From: an uncultured Gemmiger sp.
GTDB lineage: Bacteria > Bacillota > Clostridia > Oscillospirales > Ruminococcaceae
Direction of reading: 5' to 3'
Length of the DNA stretch: 47,279 nucleotides
NCBI GenBank assembly: GCA_947629015.1
Contig: CANRCB010000014.1
Coordinates: forward strand, 1-47,279
Under the pieces are notes generated by a model. That model saw only the letters and a program-made list of their open reading frames with translations. It made no database searches and was not told the DNA's origin. Made by a program: the position numbers and the translations under genes. Position 1 is the first letter of the stretch. Each line of letters opens with the position of its first letter. Positions 1-7,286 of the stretch are shown in pieces.

Positions 1-45
1 AAGGAGGATCCTTTTTCCATATCGACGCTTCCGCTCCCTCCATCC

Positions 46-72
46 CCACACGCGTAGCGTGTGGTTGTTATT
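46..72 (+). terminator. Possible terminator hairpin of an upstream gene
   Basis: An 8-bp perfect stem (46-53 with 57-64, loop GTA) is followed by the T-rich stretch TTGTTATT. It could end transcription of a plus-strand gene lying left of the window. No coding frame in the first 60 bases can be assigned, because two of the three plus frames stop within 72 bases and the window edge hides the rest. Confidence 0.4.
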
Positions 73-81
73 AGAATGTGC

Positions 82-118
82 CGCACACCGCGCAGGGGCG
101 TGCGCGGTGTGCGTTTTT
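82..118 (+). terminator. Rho-independent terminator, plus strand
   Basis: A 13-bp perfect stem (82-94 with 101-113, loop GGGGCG) is followed directly by five T residues at 114-118. It points rightward, so it ends a plus-strand transcript coming from outside the window and insulates it from the convergent TetR gene. Confidence 0.75.
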
Positions 119-272
119 CGGCGTTTTGCGCGGCGCGCAGCTTTTTGGTGCCCTTGAGAGCATGGCAGCCGCCGAGCTGCCCGCCAGCAGAGGCTGCGTC
201 CCGGCGCCGGTGCAGGCACCCATCATGGCGCCAAATGCCGCCGAGCCGCCAAAGGCCGGTATCATCGCCGCC

Positions 273-908
273 TCACGCTCCATACTGTGCGGGGCGCGCC
301 GCGAGCGGCCGCAGGCCCTGCGCCGTGCCGCCGGGCAGGATACACTGCATGGTGAGGGCGATGACATCGTCGATGGGCATATTGCAATCCCCGCGCAGCC
401 ATTGCGCGACGATGGCCATCAGGCCGGCGATGTAAAAGGAGATGACGTAGGGCTTGTCCTTTTCCGCGAAGCGGAAGCGGTCCAGCACCGGCGAGAACAC
501 CTTTTTAAACAGCGCGTCAAAGGTGCTTTGGGTATCCAGGCCCCCGCGGCGGGAGAGCACCGCCCTGAAAAGCGGGCGGTTCTCGCGCACGAACTCAAAA
601 TACGGGCGCAGGTAGGCCGGCGAAATGAACACCAGCTCCTCCAGCTCCGCCGTGGCCAGCCGCCCGGCGACATCGGCGTATTCCCGGCTGTAACGCTCAA
701 AGCAAAGGCGGTTGCAGTAGGCGGCACATTCGGCGAGCAGGTCGCCCACCGTCTCGTAGTGCAGATAAAACGTCGAGCGGTTGACCCCCGCCGCCGCGCA
801 CAGCTCCTTGACGGTGATGTACATGAAATCCTTTTTCTCGAGCAGCCGGAGCAGCGCCCTGTCCATCTTTTCGGCGGTGCTGCGGTAGCGGCTTTCGGAG
901 CGTTGCAC
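273..908 (-). CDS. TetR/AcrR family transcriptional regulator
   Basis: A DNA-binding repressor-type regulator. The N-terminal helix-turn-helix spans about residues 31-50 (ITVKELCAAAGVNRSTFYLH), which is the classic TetR pattern. The remaining 150 or so residues are a helical ligand/dimerisation domain with the YLRPYFEFVRENRPLF segment typical of TetR C-terminal domains in Firmicutes. Total length is 211 aa, normal for the family. I chose the GTG at 908 because GAGGTGGGG lies just upstream; a GTG three codons earlier (917) is also possible. The gene sits 12-21 nt after the small membrane protein gene and is probably cotranscribed with it, so that protein may be its regulatory target. The ligand is unknown. 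Confidence 0.85.
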   Translation of the reverse strand: MQRSESRYRSTAEKMDRALLRLLEKKDFMYITVKELCAAAGVNRSTFYLHYETVGDLLAECAAYCNRLCFERYSREYADVAGRLATAELEELVFISPAYLRPYFEFVRENRPLFRAVLSRRGGLDTQSTFDALFKKVFSPVLDRFRFAEKDKPYVISFYIAGLMAIVAQWLRGDCNMPIDDVIALTMQCILPGGTAQGLRPLAARPAQYGA

Positions 909-929
909 CGGCCCCACCTCGCTTTGTGC

Positions 930-1292
930 TTATTCTTCCCCGGCGGCGGTGATCTCGGCGGCAAGGCGCACGATATCGCCGGCGTACTTTTCCTTGCGGG
1001 CTTGCAGCAATTTTTTGTACAGCGGATAATTGACACACGCCCCCGCCAGGCCCAAAACGCCCAGCGCAACGCCCAGCACGGTACACAGCGTGCCGCCGTC
1101 GCCCAACACCTGCATGGCAAAGCACATACCGGTGCCCAGCAGCAGCGCCGAGGCGATGCCGAAGGCATACGCAAACACCAGCGCCGGCAGCCTGGCGGCG
1201 CGGTCCAGTTTTTTGAGCGCCACCACCTTGGACGCTTCCTTTTTGGAATACTCGTTGGCGATGGACTCGGCGTAAATTTTATCGGTGTTCAT
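930..1292 (-). CDS. Small two-helix membrane protein, conserved in Clostridia
   Basis: A 120-aa protein with a charged N-terminus (YAESIANEYSKKEASKVVALKKLDRAAR), two hydrophobic segments at about residues 36-60 and 65-88, and a basic/acidic C-terminal tail. I recognise the overall pattern from clostridial membrane proteins of unknown role, some of which carry unreliable enzyme names in databases; I assign no function. The start is supported by GGGAGG 8 nt upstream and by an extended -10 box (TGCTACAAT) 30 nt upstream. It is the first gene of a two-gene operon with the TetR regulator. Confidence 0.75.
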   Translation of the reverse strand: MNTDKIYAESIANEYSKKEASKVVALKKLDRAARLPALVFAYAFGIASALLLGTGMCFAMQVLGDGGTLCTVLGVALGVLGLAGACVNYPLYKKLLQARKEKYAGDIVRLAAEITAAGEE

Positions 1293-1321
1293 AAAAATAC
1301 CTCCCGTGATTTGGTATTTTT

Positions 1322-1352
1322 ATTGTAGCAGACACCGGCGGGGAACAAAACG
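1322..1352 (-). promoter_or_regulatory. Extended -10 promoter of the TetR operon
   Basis: Read on the minus strand, TGCTACAAT (TGn plus TACAAT, bases 1330 to 1322) lies 30 nt upstream of the start codon at 1292. The -35 region (TTTTGT, 17 nt upstream) matches poorly, as is usual for extended -10 promoters. Confidence 0.55.
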
Positions 1353-1376
1353 ACACGGCCCCGCGTTTGTGTCGAT

Positions 1377-1787
1377 TCAAACGCCCCCGTCCTTTGGCAG
1401 CCTTGCCGCCCAGGCATCGGCCCAGCGCTCGGTATAAAAGGCGTAGTAGTCAAGGCCCTTTTCCCGCCGCAGGCGGCGCAGTGCCGGCAGGTTGTACCAC
1501 ACCGCGCTCGGCAGCGCTACCACCGGCAGGTACAGCGGCCCCAAAACGAGGGATTGCAGGCAGTGGCCGTATTCGTGCCGCAAAAGGCGCGCGTCGGCAA
1601 ACCCCGGCACGAACACGAACAGCCCCAGCGACATGCCGGAGCACCCGCCCCACGCGCTGGCCGCCGCGCCGCGGTACCCCCGCCGCGGCCAAGCGCGGGC
1701 GCGGCCCCACAGCCACACCGCAAGGCCGGCCAGCGTTTGCGGCGCGCCCCAGGTGCATTGCAGCAGGACAAACAAAATGCGGCCCAT
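1377..1787 (-). CDS. Small membrane-associated HExxH protein (putative zinc metallopeptidase)
   Basis: A 136-aa protein with an N-terminal hydrophobic segment (residues 2-28), a second hydrophobic stretch (about 52-62) and the motif HEYGH at residues 71-75. This is the gluzincin HExxH zinc site, and the downstream TERWAD near residue 119 could supply the third ligand. The segment after HEYGH is strongly hydrophobic (SLVLGPLYLPVVALPSAVWYN). It is far shorter than M48 or M50 peptidases, so a non-proteolytic role cannot be excluded. The start at 1787 is chosen because AAAGGAGGGGG lies 4 nt upstream; the longer open frame upstream has no ribosome binding site. Confidence 0.65.
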   Translation of the reverse strand: MGRILFVLLQCTWGAPQTLAGLAVWLWGRARAWPRRGYRGAAASAWGGCSGMSLGLFVFVPGFADARLLRHEYGHCLQSLVLGPLYLPVVALPSAVWYNLPALRRLRREKGLDYYAFYTERWADAWAARLPKDGGV

Positions 1788-1839
1788 CTTTCCCCCTCCT
1801 TTTGCGCTGCCCGGGGCCATTTGCCCCGGCCACAAAGCC

Positions 1840-1848
1840 ATTGTACCA
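1840..1848 (-). promoter_or_regulatory. Possible extended -10 box of the HExxH gene
   Basis: Minus-strand TGGTACAAT lies 53 nt upstream of the start at 1787. No good -35 box is visible. A GC-rich hairpin (CCGGGGC...GCCCCGG, about 1811-1830) lies in the leader. Confidence 0.4.
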
Positions 1849-1921
1849 TATTTTGCCGCCCCGGGGAACCGGGCGGCGGGCGGTTTGTGGCCCTCCGGCG
1901 GTTTTCGGCACCCCTCTGCCC

Positions 1922-1950
1922 TTGCATATTTTCCGCGCCGGCTTTATAAT
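1922..1950 (+). promoter_or_regulatory. Sigma-A promoter of the racemase gene
   Basis: TTGCAT (1922-1927), a 17-nt spacer and a perfect TATAAT (1945-1950) lie 33 nt before the ATG at 1984. Confidence 0.8.
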
Positions 1951-1983
1951 GAAGGAAAACCTGTACCAAAAGGGGGCGGCGGC

Positions 1984-2703
1984 ATGGCGGAAGGCGGCAG
2001 GCCGGTGCTGGGCATCCTGGGCGGGCTGGGGCCCGCGGCCAGCGGGTATCTGTACCAGCTGCTCATCGAGCACACCCCCGCCGCCTGTGACCAGGACCAT
2101 CTGGACGTCATCCTCTCCTCCCGCGCGTCGACGCCCGACCGCACCGCCTTTATCACCGGGCGCAGCAAGGCCGACCCGCTGCCGCTGATGGTCCATGACG
2201 CCAGGGCGCTGGTCGATTACGGCGCCACCGTGCTGGCCATCGCCTGCAACACCGCGCATTATTTTTACGAGCAGATCGCGGCCGCCGTGGCGCCGGTGCC
2301 GGTGCTGCATATGCCGGCGCTGGTGGCCAAAGAGGCGCAGGCCCGCGGCTGCCGCAAGCTGGGGCTGCTGGCCACCGACGGCACCCTGCAGGGCCTGACC
2401 TACCAGCTGGCCTGCCGGCAGGCGGCGCTGCCGTGGGCGGCGCCCGGCGAGGCGCACCAAAAGGCGCTGATGCGCGTTATCTATGAGGACATCAAGCGCG
2501 GCCGCCGCGCCGATATGGCCGCCTTTAACGCCGCCGTGGAGGACTTGAAGGCGCAGGGCTGCACCCACGCGGTGCTGGGCTGCACCGAGCTGAGCCTTGT
2601 CAAGCGGGACGAGCACCTGCCGGACGGTTTTTTCATCGACAGCACCGAGGTGCTGTGCCGCGCGGCCCTTGCCGCCTGCGGCAAAACGCCTGTGGGGCTT
2701 TGA
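1984..2703 (+). CDS. Aspartate/glutamate racemase family protein
   Basis: A cofactor-independent amino-acid racemase that would interconvert L- and D-aspartate or a related acidic amino acid using two cysteines. The family signature GILGGLGPAAS is at residues 10-20, the first catalytic cysteine is in ACNTAHYF (C88) and the second in GCTEL (C200). Length is 239 aa, usual for the family. The start ATG is preceded by AAAGGGGGCGG and by a clear promoter. It is a single-gene transcription unit; the stop codon is followed at once by a heptad element. It could equally act on glutamate or another substrate, because specificity is not readable from these motifs. Confidence 0.85.
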   Translation: MAEGGRPVLGILGGLGPAASGYLYQLLIEHTPAACDQDHLDVILSSRASTPDRTAFITGRSKADPLPLMVHDARALVDYGATVLAIACNTAHYFYEQIAAAVAPVPVLHMPALVAKEAQARGCRKLGLLATDGTLQGLTYQLACRQAALPWAAPGEAHQKALMRVIYEDIKRGRRADMAAFNAAVEDLKAQGCTHAVLGCTELSLVKRDEHLPDGFFIDSTEVLCRAALAACGKTPVGL

Positions 2704-2812
2704 AAAGTGTTGAAAGTGGAACGTGGAAAGTGGAGATATTGACATCATTTTAAACCCGTGCCCGAAGGGCACACAAAAACTCCACTTTCCAAACTCCACT
2801 TTCCAAACTTCC
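2704..2812. repeat. Heptad element, copy 1 (racemase-metG gap)
   Basis: A left purine arm of 7-nt units (AGTGGAA, CGTGGAA, AGTGGAG) at 2714-2735 leads into the core TTTTAAACCCGTGCCC (from 2748) with its partner GGGCAC (2768-2773). A pyrimidine arm (CTCCACT, TTCCAAA) follows at 2780-2809. The terminal sequence AAGTGTTGA begins 2 nt after the racemase TGA. The arms are mutually complementary, so the element can fold as a long hairpin. Confidence 0.75.
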
Positions 2813-2843
2813 CTCGGATACTAATTGGGAAAGGAAAATACCC

Positions 2844-4832
2844 ATGGAAAATAAACGTTTCTACATCACCACCCCCATCTACTACCCCTCGGATCGGCTG
2901 CACATCGGGCACGCGTATTGCAGCGTGGCCACCGACGCGATGGCCCGCTACAAGCGCCTGCAGGGGTATGACGTGCTGTTTTTGACCGGCACCGACGAGC
3001 ACGGCCAGAAGATCGAGGAGAAGGCCAGGGCCGCCGGGGTGACCCCGCAGCAGTTCGTGGACAACATCGTCGAGGGGCCGCGCGGCGTCAAGGATCTGTG
3101 GCGGCTGATGGACGTCAGCTATGACCGGTTCATCCGCACCACCGACAGCTACCACGTCACGGCCATCCAGCGCATCTTCAAAAAGATGTATGACAAGGGC
3201 GATATCTACAAGGGCACCTACAAGGGCAAGTACTGCACCCCGTGCGAGAGCTTTTGGACCGAGAGCCAGCTCGTGGACGGCTGCTGCCCCGACTGCGGGC
3301 GCCCCGTCGTGGACGCCGAGGAGGAGGCGTATTTCTTCCGGCTTTCCAAGTACGCCGGCCGCGTGCGGGACCTGCTCGTCAACACCGACTTTTTGCAGCC
3401 CCGCAGCCGCGTGAACGAGATGGTGCACAACTTCATCGACCCCGGCCTTGAGGATCTGTGCGTCTCCCGCACGAGCTTTTCATGGGGCATCCCGGTGGAT
3501 TTTGACCCCAAACACGTCGTGTATGTGTGGATCGACGCGTTGTTCAACTACACCACCGCGCTGGGGCTGTGCAACGACCGGTACCCGGCAAGCGATTATG
3601 AAAAATTCTGGCCGGCGGACGTGCATTTTGTCGGCAAGGAGATCGTGCGCTTCCATTCCATCATCTGGCCGGCGATGCTGATGAGCATGGAGCTGCCGCT
3701 GCCCAGAAAGGTGTTCGGGCACGGGTGGCTGAACTTTGACGGCGAGAAGATGAGCAAATCCCGCGGCAACGTCGTCGACCCCTATGTCCTGGCCGAGCGC
3801 TACGGCGTGGACGCGCTGCGGTTCTTTTTGCTGCGCACCTTCCCCTTTGGCTCGGACGGCAACTTCTCCAATGAATTGCTCATCCAGACCATCAACACCG
3901 ACCTTGCGAACGACCTGGGCAACCTGCTCTCCCGCACGACGGCGATGGCGGAGAAATATTTTGGCGGCACGCTGCCCGCCAGCCAGGCCGAAGGCCCCGA
4001 GGACGCGCCGCTGCGGGAGATGGCGGGCGCGCTGCGCGACCGGTACGAGGCGGAGATGGAAAAATTCGCCTTCCAGAACGCTTTGGGCGAGGTGTTCGCC
4101 GTCATCGCGCGCGCCAACAAGTATATCGACGAGACGGCGCCCTGGGTGCTGGCGAAAAACGAGGCGGACCGCCCCCGCCTGGCGCGTGTGCTGTACAATT
4201 TGGCCGAGACTTTGCGCATCTGCCTGGTGCTGCTGCGGCCCTTCCTGCCCGGCACCTGCGCGAAAGCCTTTGCCCAGCTGGGCGTGGGCGAGGCCCTGCA
4301 AAGCTGGGAAAGCGCCGCTGTTTTCGGCGCGCTGCCGGCCGCGGCCGCGCTGCACAAGGGGGAGAACCTGTTCCCGCGGATCGACGCCGCCAGGGAGCTG
4401 GCCGCGCTGGACGCCCTGACGGCGGCCCAAAAGCCGTCCGAAGCCCCCGCGCCGGCCGACAAGCCCGCCGCCCCGGCCGCCGACATCGGGGAGCACAGCC
4501 CCGAAATCAGCTTTGACGAGTTCTGCAAGGTGGAGATGCGCGTGGCCGAGGTGCGCGCCGCCGAGCGCATGGCCGAGAGCAAAAAGCTGCTCAAGCTGAC
4601 GGTGTTCGACGGCGAGCGGGAGCGGTGCATCCTTTCCGGCATCGCCAAGTGGTGGGCGCCGGAGGCCCTGGCGGGCAAAAAGGTAGCCATTGTGGCGAAC
4701 CTTGCCCCGCGGCCGATGCTGGGCGGCAAATATGTGAGCGAGGGCATGCTGGTGGCGGCCGACACGCCGGACGGCGGCTGTTCCATCGCCTTCTACCCCG
4801 ACGACCTGCCAGCCGGCAGCAAGATACACTGA
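2844..4832 (+). CDS. metG: Methionyl-tRNA synthetase
   Basis: Charges tRNA-Met with methionine in the cytoplasm. The class I HIGH motif is H20-H23 (LHIGHAY) and KMSKS is at residues 302-306. The connective-peptide zinc knuckle has cysteines C131, C134, C148 and C151. The anticodon-binding domain is followed by an Ala/Pro-rich linker and a C-terminal EMAP-type tRNA-binding/dimerisation domain (about 553-662: FDEFCKVEMRVAEV, GKKVAIVANL). At 662 aa it is full length. The ATG is preceded by GGGAAAGG. In many Firmicutes metG is followed by tatD, as here, but in this genome 800 bp of repeats have accumulated between the two. Confidence 0.97.
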   Translation: MENKRFYITTPIYYPSDRLHIGHAYCSVATDAMARYKRLQGYDVLFLTGTDEHGQKIEEKARAAGVTPQQFVDNIVEGPRGVKDLWRLMDVSYDRFIRTTDSYHVTAIQRIFKKMYDKGDIYKGTYKGKYCTPCESFWTESQLVDGCCPDCGRPVVDAEEEAYFFRLSKYAGRVRDLLVNTDFLQPRSRVNEMVHNFIDPGLEDLCVSRTSFSWGIPVDFDPKHVVYVWIDALFNYTTALGLCNDRYPASDYEKFWPADVHFVGKEIVRFHSIIWPAMLMSMELPLPRKVFGHGWLNFDGEKMSKSRGNVVDPYVLAERYGVDALRFFLLRTFPFGSDGNFSNELLIQTINTDLANDLGNLLSRTTAMAEKYFGGTLPASQAEGPEDAPLREMAGALRDRYEAEMEKFAFQNALGEVFAVIARANKYIDETAPWVLAKNEADRPRLARVLYNLAETLRICLVLLRPFLPGTCAKAFAQLGVGEALQSWESAAVFGALPAAAALHKGENLFPRIDAARELAALDALTAAQKPSEAPAPADKPAAPAADIGEHSPEISFDEFCKVEMRVAEVRAAERMAESKKLLKLTVFDGERERCILSGIAKWWAPEALAGKKVAIVANLAPRPMLGGKYVSEGMLVAADTPDGGCSIAFYPDDLPAGSKIH

Positions 4833-4860
4833 CCGGGGGGCGTTATGCGGCGCTCCCGGT

Positions 4861-5072
4861 AAGGCCGTAGGGGGCGGCGTCCCCGACGCCCCGGCCCTTG
4901 CCGCAAATGCCATTTCTGGGCAATTTGTAGGGCGGGCGTTCACGCCCGCCGTAGCGGGATGAGGGCATCCCGCCCTACGGGGATACGAGGAAACGTACCG
5001 TTTACTCCGTAGGGGCCGATTACAATCGGCCCGCAAGTCGCGAGAAACGTATCGCCCATCTGTAGGGCGGGG
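4861..5072. repeat. GTAGGG palindromes (R4) and an R6 module after metG
   Basis: R4 units are hairpins bounded by GTAGGGCGGG and CCCGCCCTAC. One unit spans 4928-4978 with two internal hairpins, and a GTAGGGGGCG variant is at 4868. R6 (4991-5072) starts AAACGTACC, contains the hairpin GGGCCGAT-TACA-ATCGGCCC and ends GAGAAACGTATC...TGTAGGGCGGG. Two further R6 copies are at 14462 and 46944. No gene is present here. Confidence 0.7.
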
Positions 5073-5095
5073 TCTTTTGTCAAGACCCACATAGG

Positions 5096-5240
5096 TTTTG
5101 CCCGCGGCGCCATGCGCCGCGCAAAGCAAATTTTTATCGGGCGATAAAAATTTGCTTTGGCAAAAACGTCCCGGAGCGTAGCGAAGCGGAGCGAGGGCGT
5201 TCCGAAATGGGCGGCGCGCGTACGCGCGCCATAAGGGGAT
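5096..5240. repeat. R1 repeat, copy A (145 nt)
   Basis: A 145-nt block shared almost base for base with 14026-14170. It contains the hairpin GCGGCGC-CAT-GCGCCGC, a long AT-rich stem (AAGCAAATTTTTAT pairing with ATAAAAATTTGCTT), the tail CGTCCCGGAGCGTAGCGAAG and a terminal stem GGCGCGCG/CGCGCGCC. The tip of the AT-rich stem differs between copies by a C-G to T-A exchange, so pairing is kept. Confidence 0.8.
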
Positions 5241-5332
5241 ATCGGGCACCCGTTTGCGCTGCGGCGGGCCCAAGGGCCCGCCCTACACCCGGGATATACG
5301 TCTCCGACGCCCGGAATCGCCATTCCATTCCC

Positions 5333-5459
5333 CCCCATCAGTCAGCGCCTTGCGGCGCTGCCAGCTTCCCCCAGAGGGGGAAGCCTTCCGAGGTATCTCA
5401 CTCTTAAAGCCTTCCCCCTCCGGGGGAAGGTGGCCGCGCAGCGGCCGGATGAGGGGCCG
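5333..5459. repeat. R5 repeat (CCCCTCATC-hairpin-AGCTTCCCCC)
   Basis: A stem CAGCGCC-TTGC-GGCGCTG (5343-5360) is followed by AGCTTCCCCC...GGGGGAAGCC, TTCCGAGGTATCTCACTCTT, a second CTTCCCCC...GGGGGAAG palindrome and an inverted hairpin copy ending GGATGAGGGG. Related copies are at 19426, 19648, 42011 and 42216, with different but still paired stem sequences. Confidence 0.7.
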
Positions 5460-5479
5460 GGGTTTTTTACCCGCTGCGT

Positions 5480-5613
5480 GGCACAGTTTAAATAAAGGAT
5501 ACCAGACCCTCTTATCTCTTATCTCTTATCTTTTATCTCTTATCTTTTATCTCTTATCTTTTATCTCTTATCTTTTATCTCTTATCTTTTATCTCTTATC
5601 TTTTATCTCTTAT
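5480..5613. repeat. Heptad element, copy 2: TTATCTY array before tatD
   Basis: An inverted core (GTGGCACAGTTTAAA, about 5478-5492) is followed by about 15 tandem 7-nt units alternating TTATCTC and TTATCTT (5508-5613). On the other strand the unit is AGATAAR, so it fits the AG-NNN-AR grammar of the AGTGGAR arrays elsewhere. The array ends 30 nt before the tatD start codon. Confidence 0.8.
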
Positions 5614-5641
5614 TTCCCCCGTTTTTGTACGGTTCAATCTT

Positions 5642-6433
5642 ATGGAAAACATCTTTGACACCCACGCCCACTATTCGAGCCGGCGCTTTGACGCCGACCG
5701 CGACGCCCTGCTCACCGCCCTGCCGGCGGGCGGGGTGTGCGGCGTGGTGGAATGCGCCACCCATTCCGGCGATGCGCGGGCGGTGCTGGCGCTGGCACAC
5801 CGCTACCCGTTCGTGTATGCGGCGCTGGGCATCCACCCCGAAAGCCTGATCGAGCAGGACGCCGCCACCGTCGCCGTCTATGGGGGGGACTGGCGCGCCG
5901 AGCTGGACGCGCTGCGCCCGCTGTTTGACGACGCGCGCGTCGTCGCCGTGGGCGAGATCGGGCTGGATCGTCACTGGCCTATCCCCGAAGAAGAACAGCT
6001 GGCGCTGTTCGAGGCGCAGCTGGCGCTCGCCGCCGGGTTGGGGCTGCCCTGCTCCATCCATGACCGCGAAGCCCACGCCGAAATGTACGCCTTGCTGCGG
6101 CGTTACCGGCCCCGGGGCGTTTTGCACTGCTACAGCGGCAGCGCCGAGGACGCCCGCTGGCTGGCCGCGCAGGGGCTGTATTTCGGCTTTGGCGGCAGCG
6201 CCACCTACAAAAACGCCCGCCGCGCGCGCGAGGTGCTCGCCGCCGTACCGCGGGAGCGGGTGCTGCTGGAGACTGACTGCCCCTACATGGCCCCCGAACC
6301 GGTGCGCGGCACCCGCAACGACAGCCGCAACATCGCCCACGTGGCCGCCGCCATCGGCACGGTGTGGGGCATGGCGCCGCAGGCGGTGCTGGACCTGACG
6401 GCGCAGAACGCCCGGGACTTGTTTGGATTGTAA
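5642..6433 (+). CDS. tatD: TatD family metal-dependent hydrolase (DNase)
   Basis: A cytoplasmic TIM-barrel hydrolase of the TatD family, members of which act as 3'-5' exonucleases or as D-aminoacyl-tRNA editing/repair enzymes. Metal-binding motifs in order are DTHAH (residues 6-10), GIHP, GEIGLD, HDREAH, LHCYSG and ETDCPY. Length is 263 aa, standard. The ATG is fixed by the DTHAH motif six residues in, yet there is no recognisable Shine-Dalgarno sequence in the 25 nt upstream (GTACGGTTCAATCTT), which follow directly on the pyrimidine repeat array. It was probably once cotranscribed with metG. Confidence 0.93.
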   Translation: MENIFDTHAHYSSRRFDADRDALLTALPAGGVCGVVECATHSGDARAVLALAHRYPFVYAALGIHPESLIEQDAATVAVYGGDWRAELDALRPLFDDARVVAVGEIGLDRHWPIPEEEQLALFEAQLALAAGLGLPCSIHDREAHAEMYALLRRYRPRGVLHCYSGSAEDARWLAAQGLYFGFGGSATYKNARRAREVLAAVPRERVLLETDCPYMAPEPVRGTRNDSRNIAHVAAAIGTVWGMAPQAVLDLTAQNARDLFGL

Positions 6434-6488
6434 TATTTTATAATAATATTACAAAACGTATAAAACAAAAAGCACAGGAGTACGCATT

Positions 6489-6722
6489 ATGAAAGCACGC
6501 ATCCCCAAACACCGCGAATTCGTCATTGACTTCCCCAAAGAGGTGCCGCAGGCGCAGGCCGACGAGGGCTGGGCCGAGCTCAACGCCATCGTGGAGGCGT
6601 ACAAGAAGGCCCACGACGGCCAGAGCGTTTTTGAGCCGACCTTCATCGAGGACTGTGAGCCCGCCGTAAAAGAGCTGCAAAAGAAGTACGGGTTCAACTA
6701 CCAAATCAAGGAGTTCAAGTAA
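6489..6722 (+). CDS. Small acidic protein of unknown function
   Basis: A 77-aa soluble protein (MKARIPKHREFVIDFP start) rich in Glu, Lys and Phe, with no membrane segment or cysteine motif apart from one Cys (EDCEPAVKEL). It looks like a compact alpha/beta protein, but I do not recognise the family. The start is well supported: AGGAG lies 7 nt upstream and the preceding 40 nt are unusually AT-rich (6431-6470, including TATAAT at 6439-6444), which probably makes it the first gene of a new transcript rather than part of the tatD message. A GNAT gene follows. Confidence 0.7.
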   Translation: MKARIPKHREFVIDFPKEVPQAQADEGWAELNAIVEAYKKAHDGQSVFEPTFIEDCEPAVKELQKKYGFNYQIKEFK

Positions 6723-6788
6723 GTTTCCGGGGCGCGGGTGCCGCATACGCCCGCGCCGTTTTTCCGCCGGGAGGGAGGTGGCCCCCGC

Positions 6789-7274
6789 GTGCCGAAAGAC
6801 GGATCAAAACTGACCATCCGCCCCGCCGCCGAGGCGGACCTGCCGGCGCTGCTGGGGCTGTACCGCTATCTGGACGCCGCCCTTGTGGAGATGCAGCCGG
6901 AGTTTTTCTGTGAGGCCCCGCGCGAGGAGGCCCTTGTGCGGGAACCGCTGCTGGCCCCCGACGCCGACTATCTGCTGGCGGAGTGGGACGGCGTGCCGGC
7001 GGGCTTTGTGCTGGTGGCCTACGCGGGCTGGACGCCGCCGTTCAGCTGCGTTTTGCCCCACCGCTATGCCGAGCTGTGTGACCTGGTGGTGGCGCCGCAT
7101 TACCGCCGCCGGGGGGTGGGCTCGGCCCTGGTGGCGACCGCCAAGCGCTGGGCGCGCGACCGCCGGTATGAGTATCTGCAGCTTTCGGTGCTGGCACAGA
7201 ACAGCGAAGCCATCGCCCTGTACGAGGCGCAGGATTTCATCGCCGCCGATTTGAGCCTGCGGTGTATGTTGTAA
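6789..7274 (+). CDS. GNAT family N-acetyltransferase
   Basis: An acetyl-CoA-dependent acetyltransferase of unknown acceptor. The acetyl-CoA pyrophosphate-binding motif A is RRRGVGSALV (residues 107-116), preceded by the beta-4 strand ELCDLVVAPHY and followed by the C-terminal SVLAQNSEAIALYEAQDF typical of GNATs. I chose the GTG at 6789 because GGGAGGGAGGTGG lies 8 nt upstream; the longer frame from ATG 6738 would add 17 residues with no family similarity. Length is 161 aa. The gene lies 13 nt upstream of the TraX-like gene, with which it is probably cotranscribed. Confidence 0.85.
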   Translation: MPKDGSKLTIRPAAEADLPALLGLYRYLDAALVEMQPEFFCEAPREEALVREPLLAPDADYLLAEWDGVPAGFVLVAYAGWTPPFSCVLPHRYAELCDLVVAPHYRRRGVGSALVATAKRWARDRRYEYLQLSVLAQNSEAIALYEAQDFIAADLSLRCML

Positions 7275-7286
7275 CGCAAAAAGGAT

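Noticed and set aside
71-286. Small Gly/Ala-rich frame overlapping the TetR stop codon (minus strand), bacteriocin-like in composition
   Set aside because: It lacks a ribosome binding site and its last third is encoded by the terminator hairpin at 82-118, which is better explained as a plus-strand terminator.
5508-5613. Array of short repeats considered as a CRISPR
   Set aside because: Units are 7 nt with no spacers and no cas genes are in view; it is a simple-sequence array.
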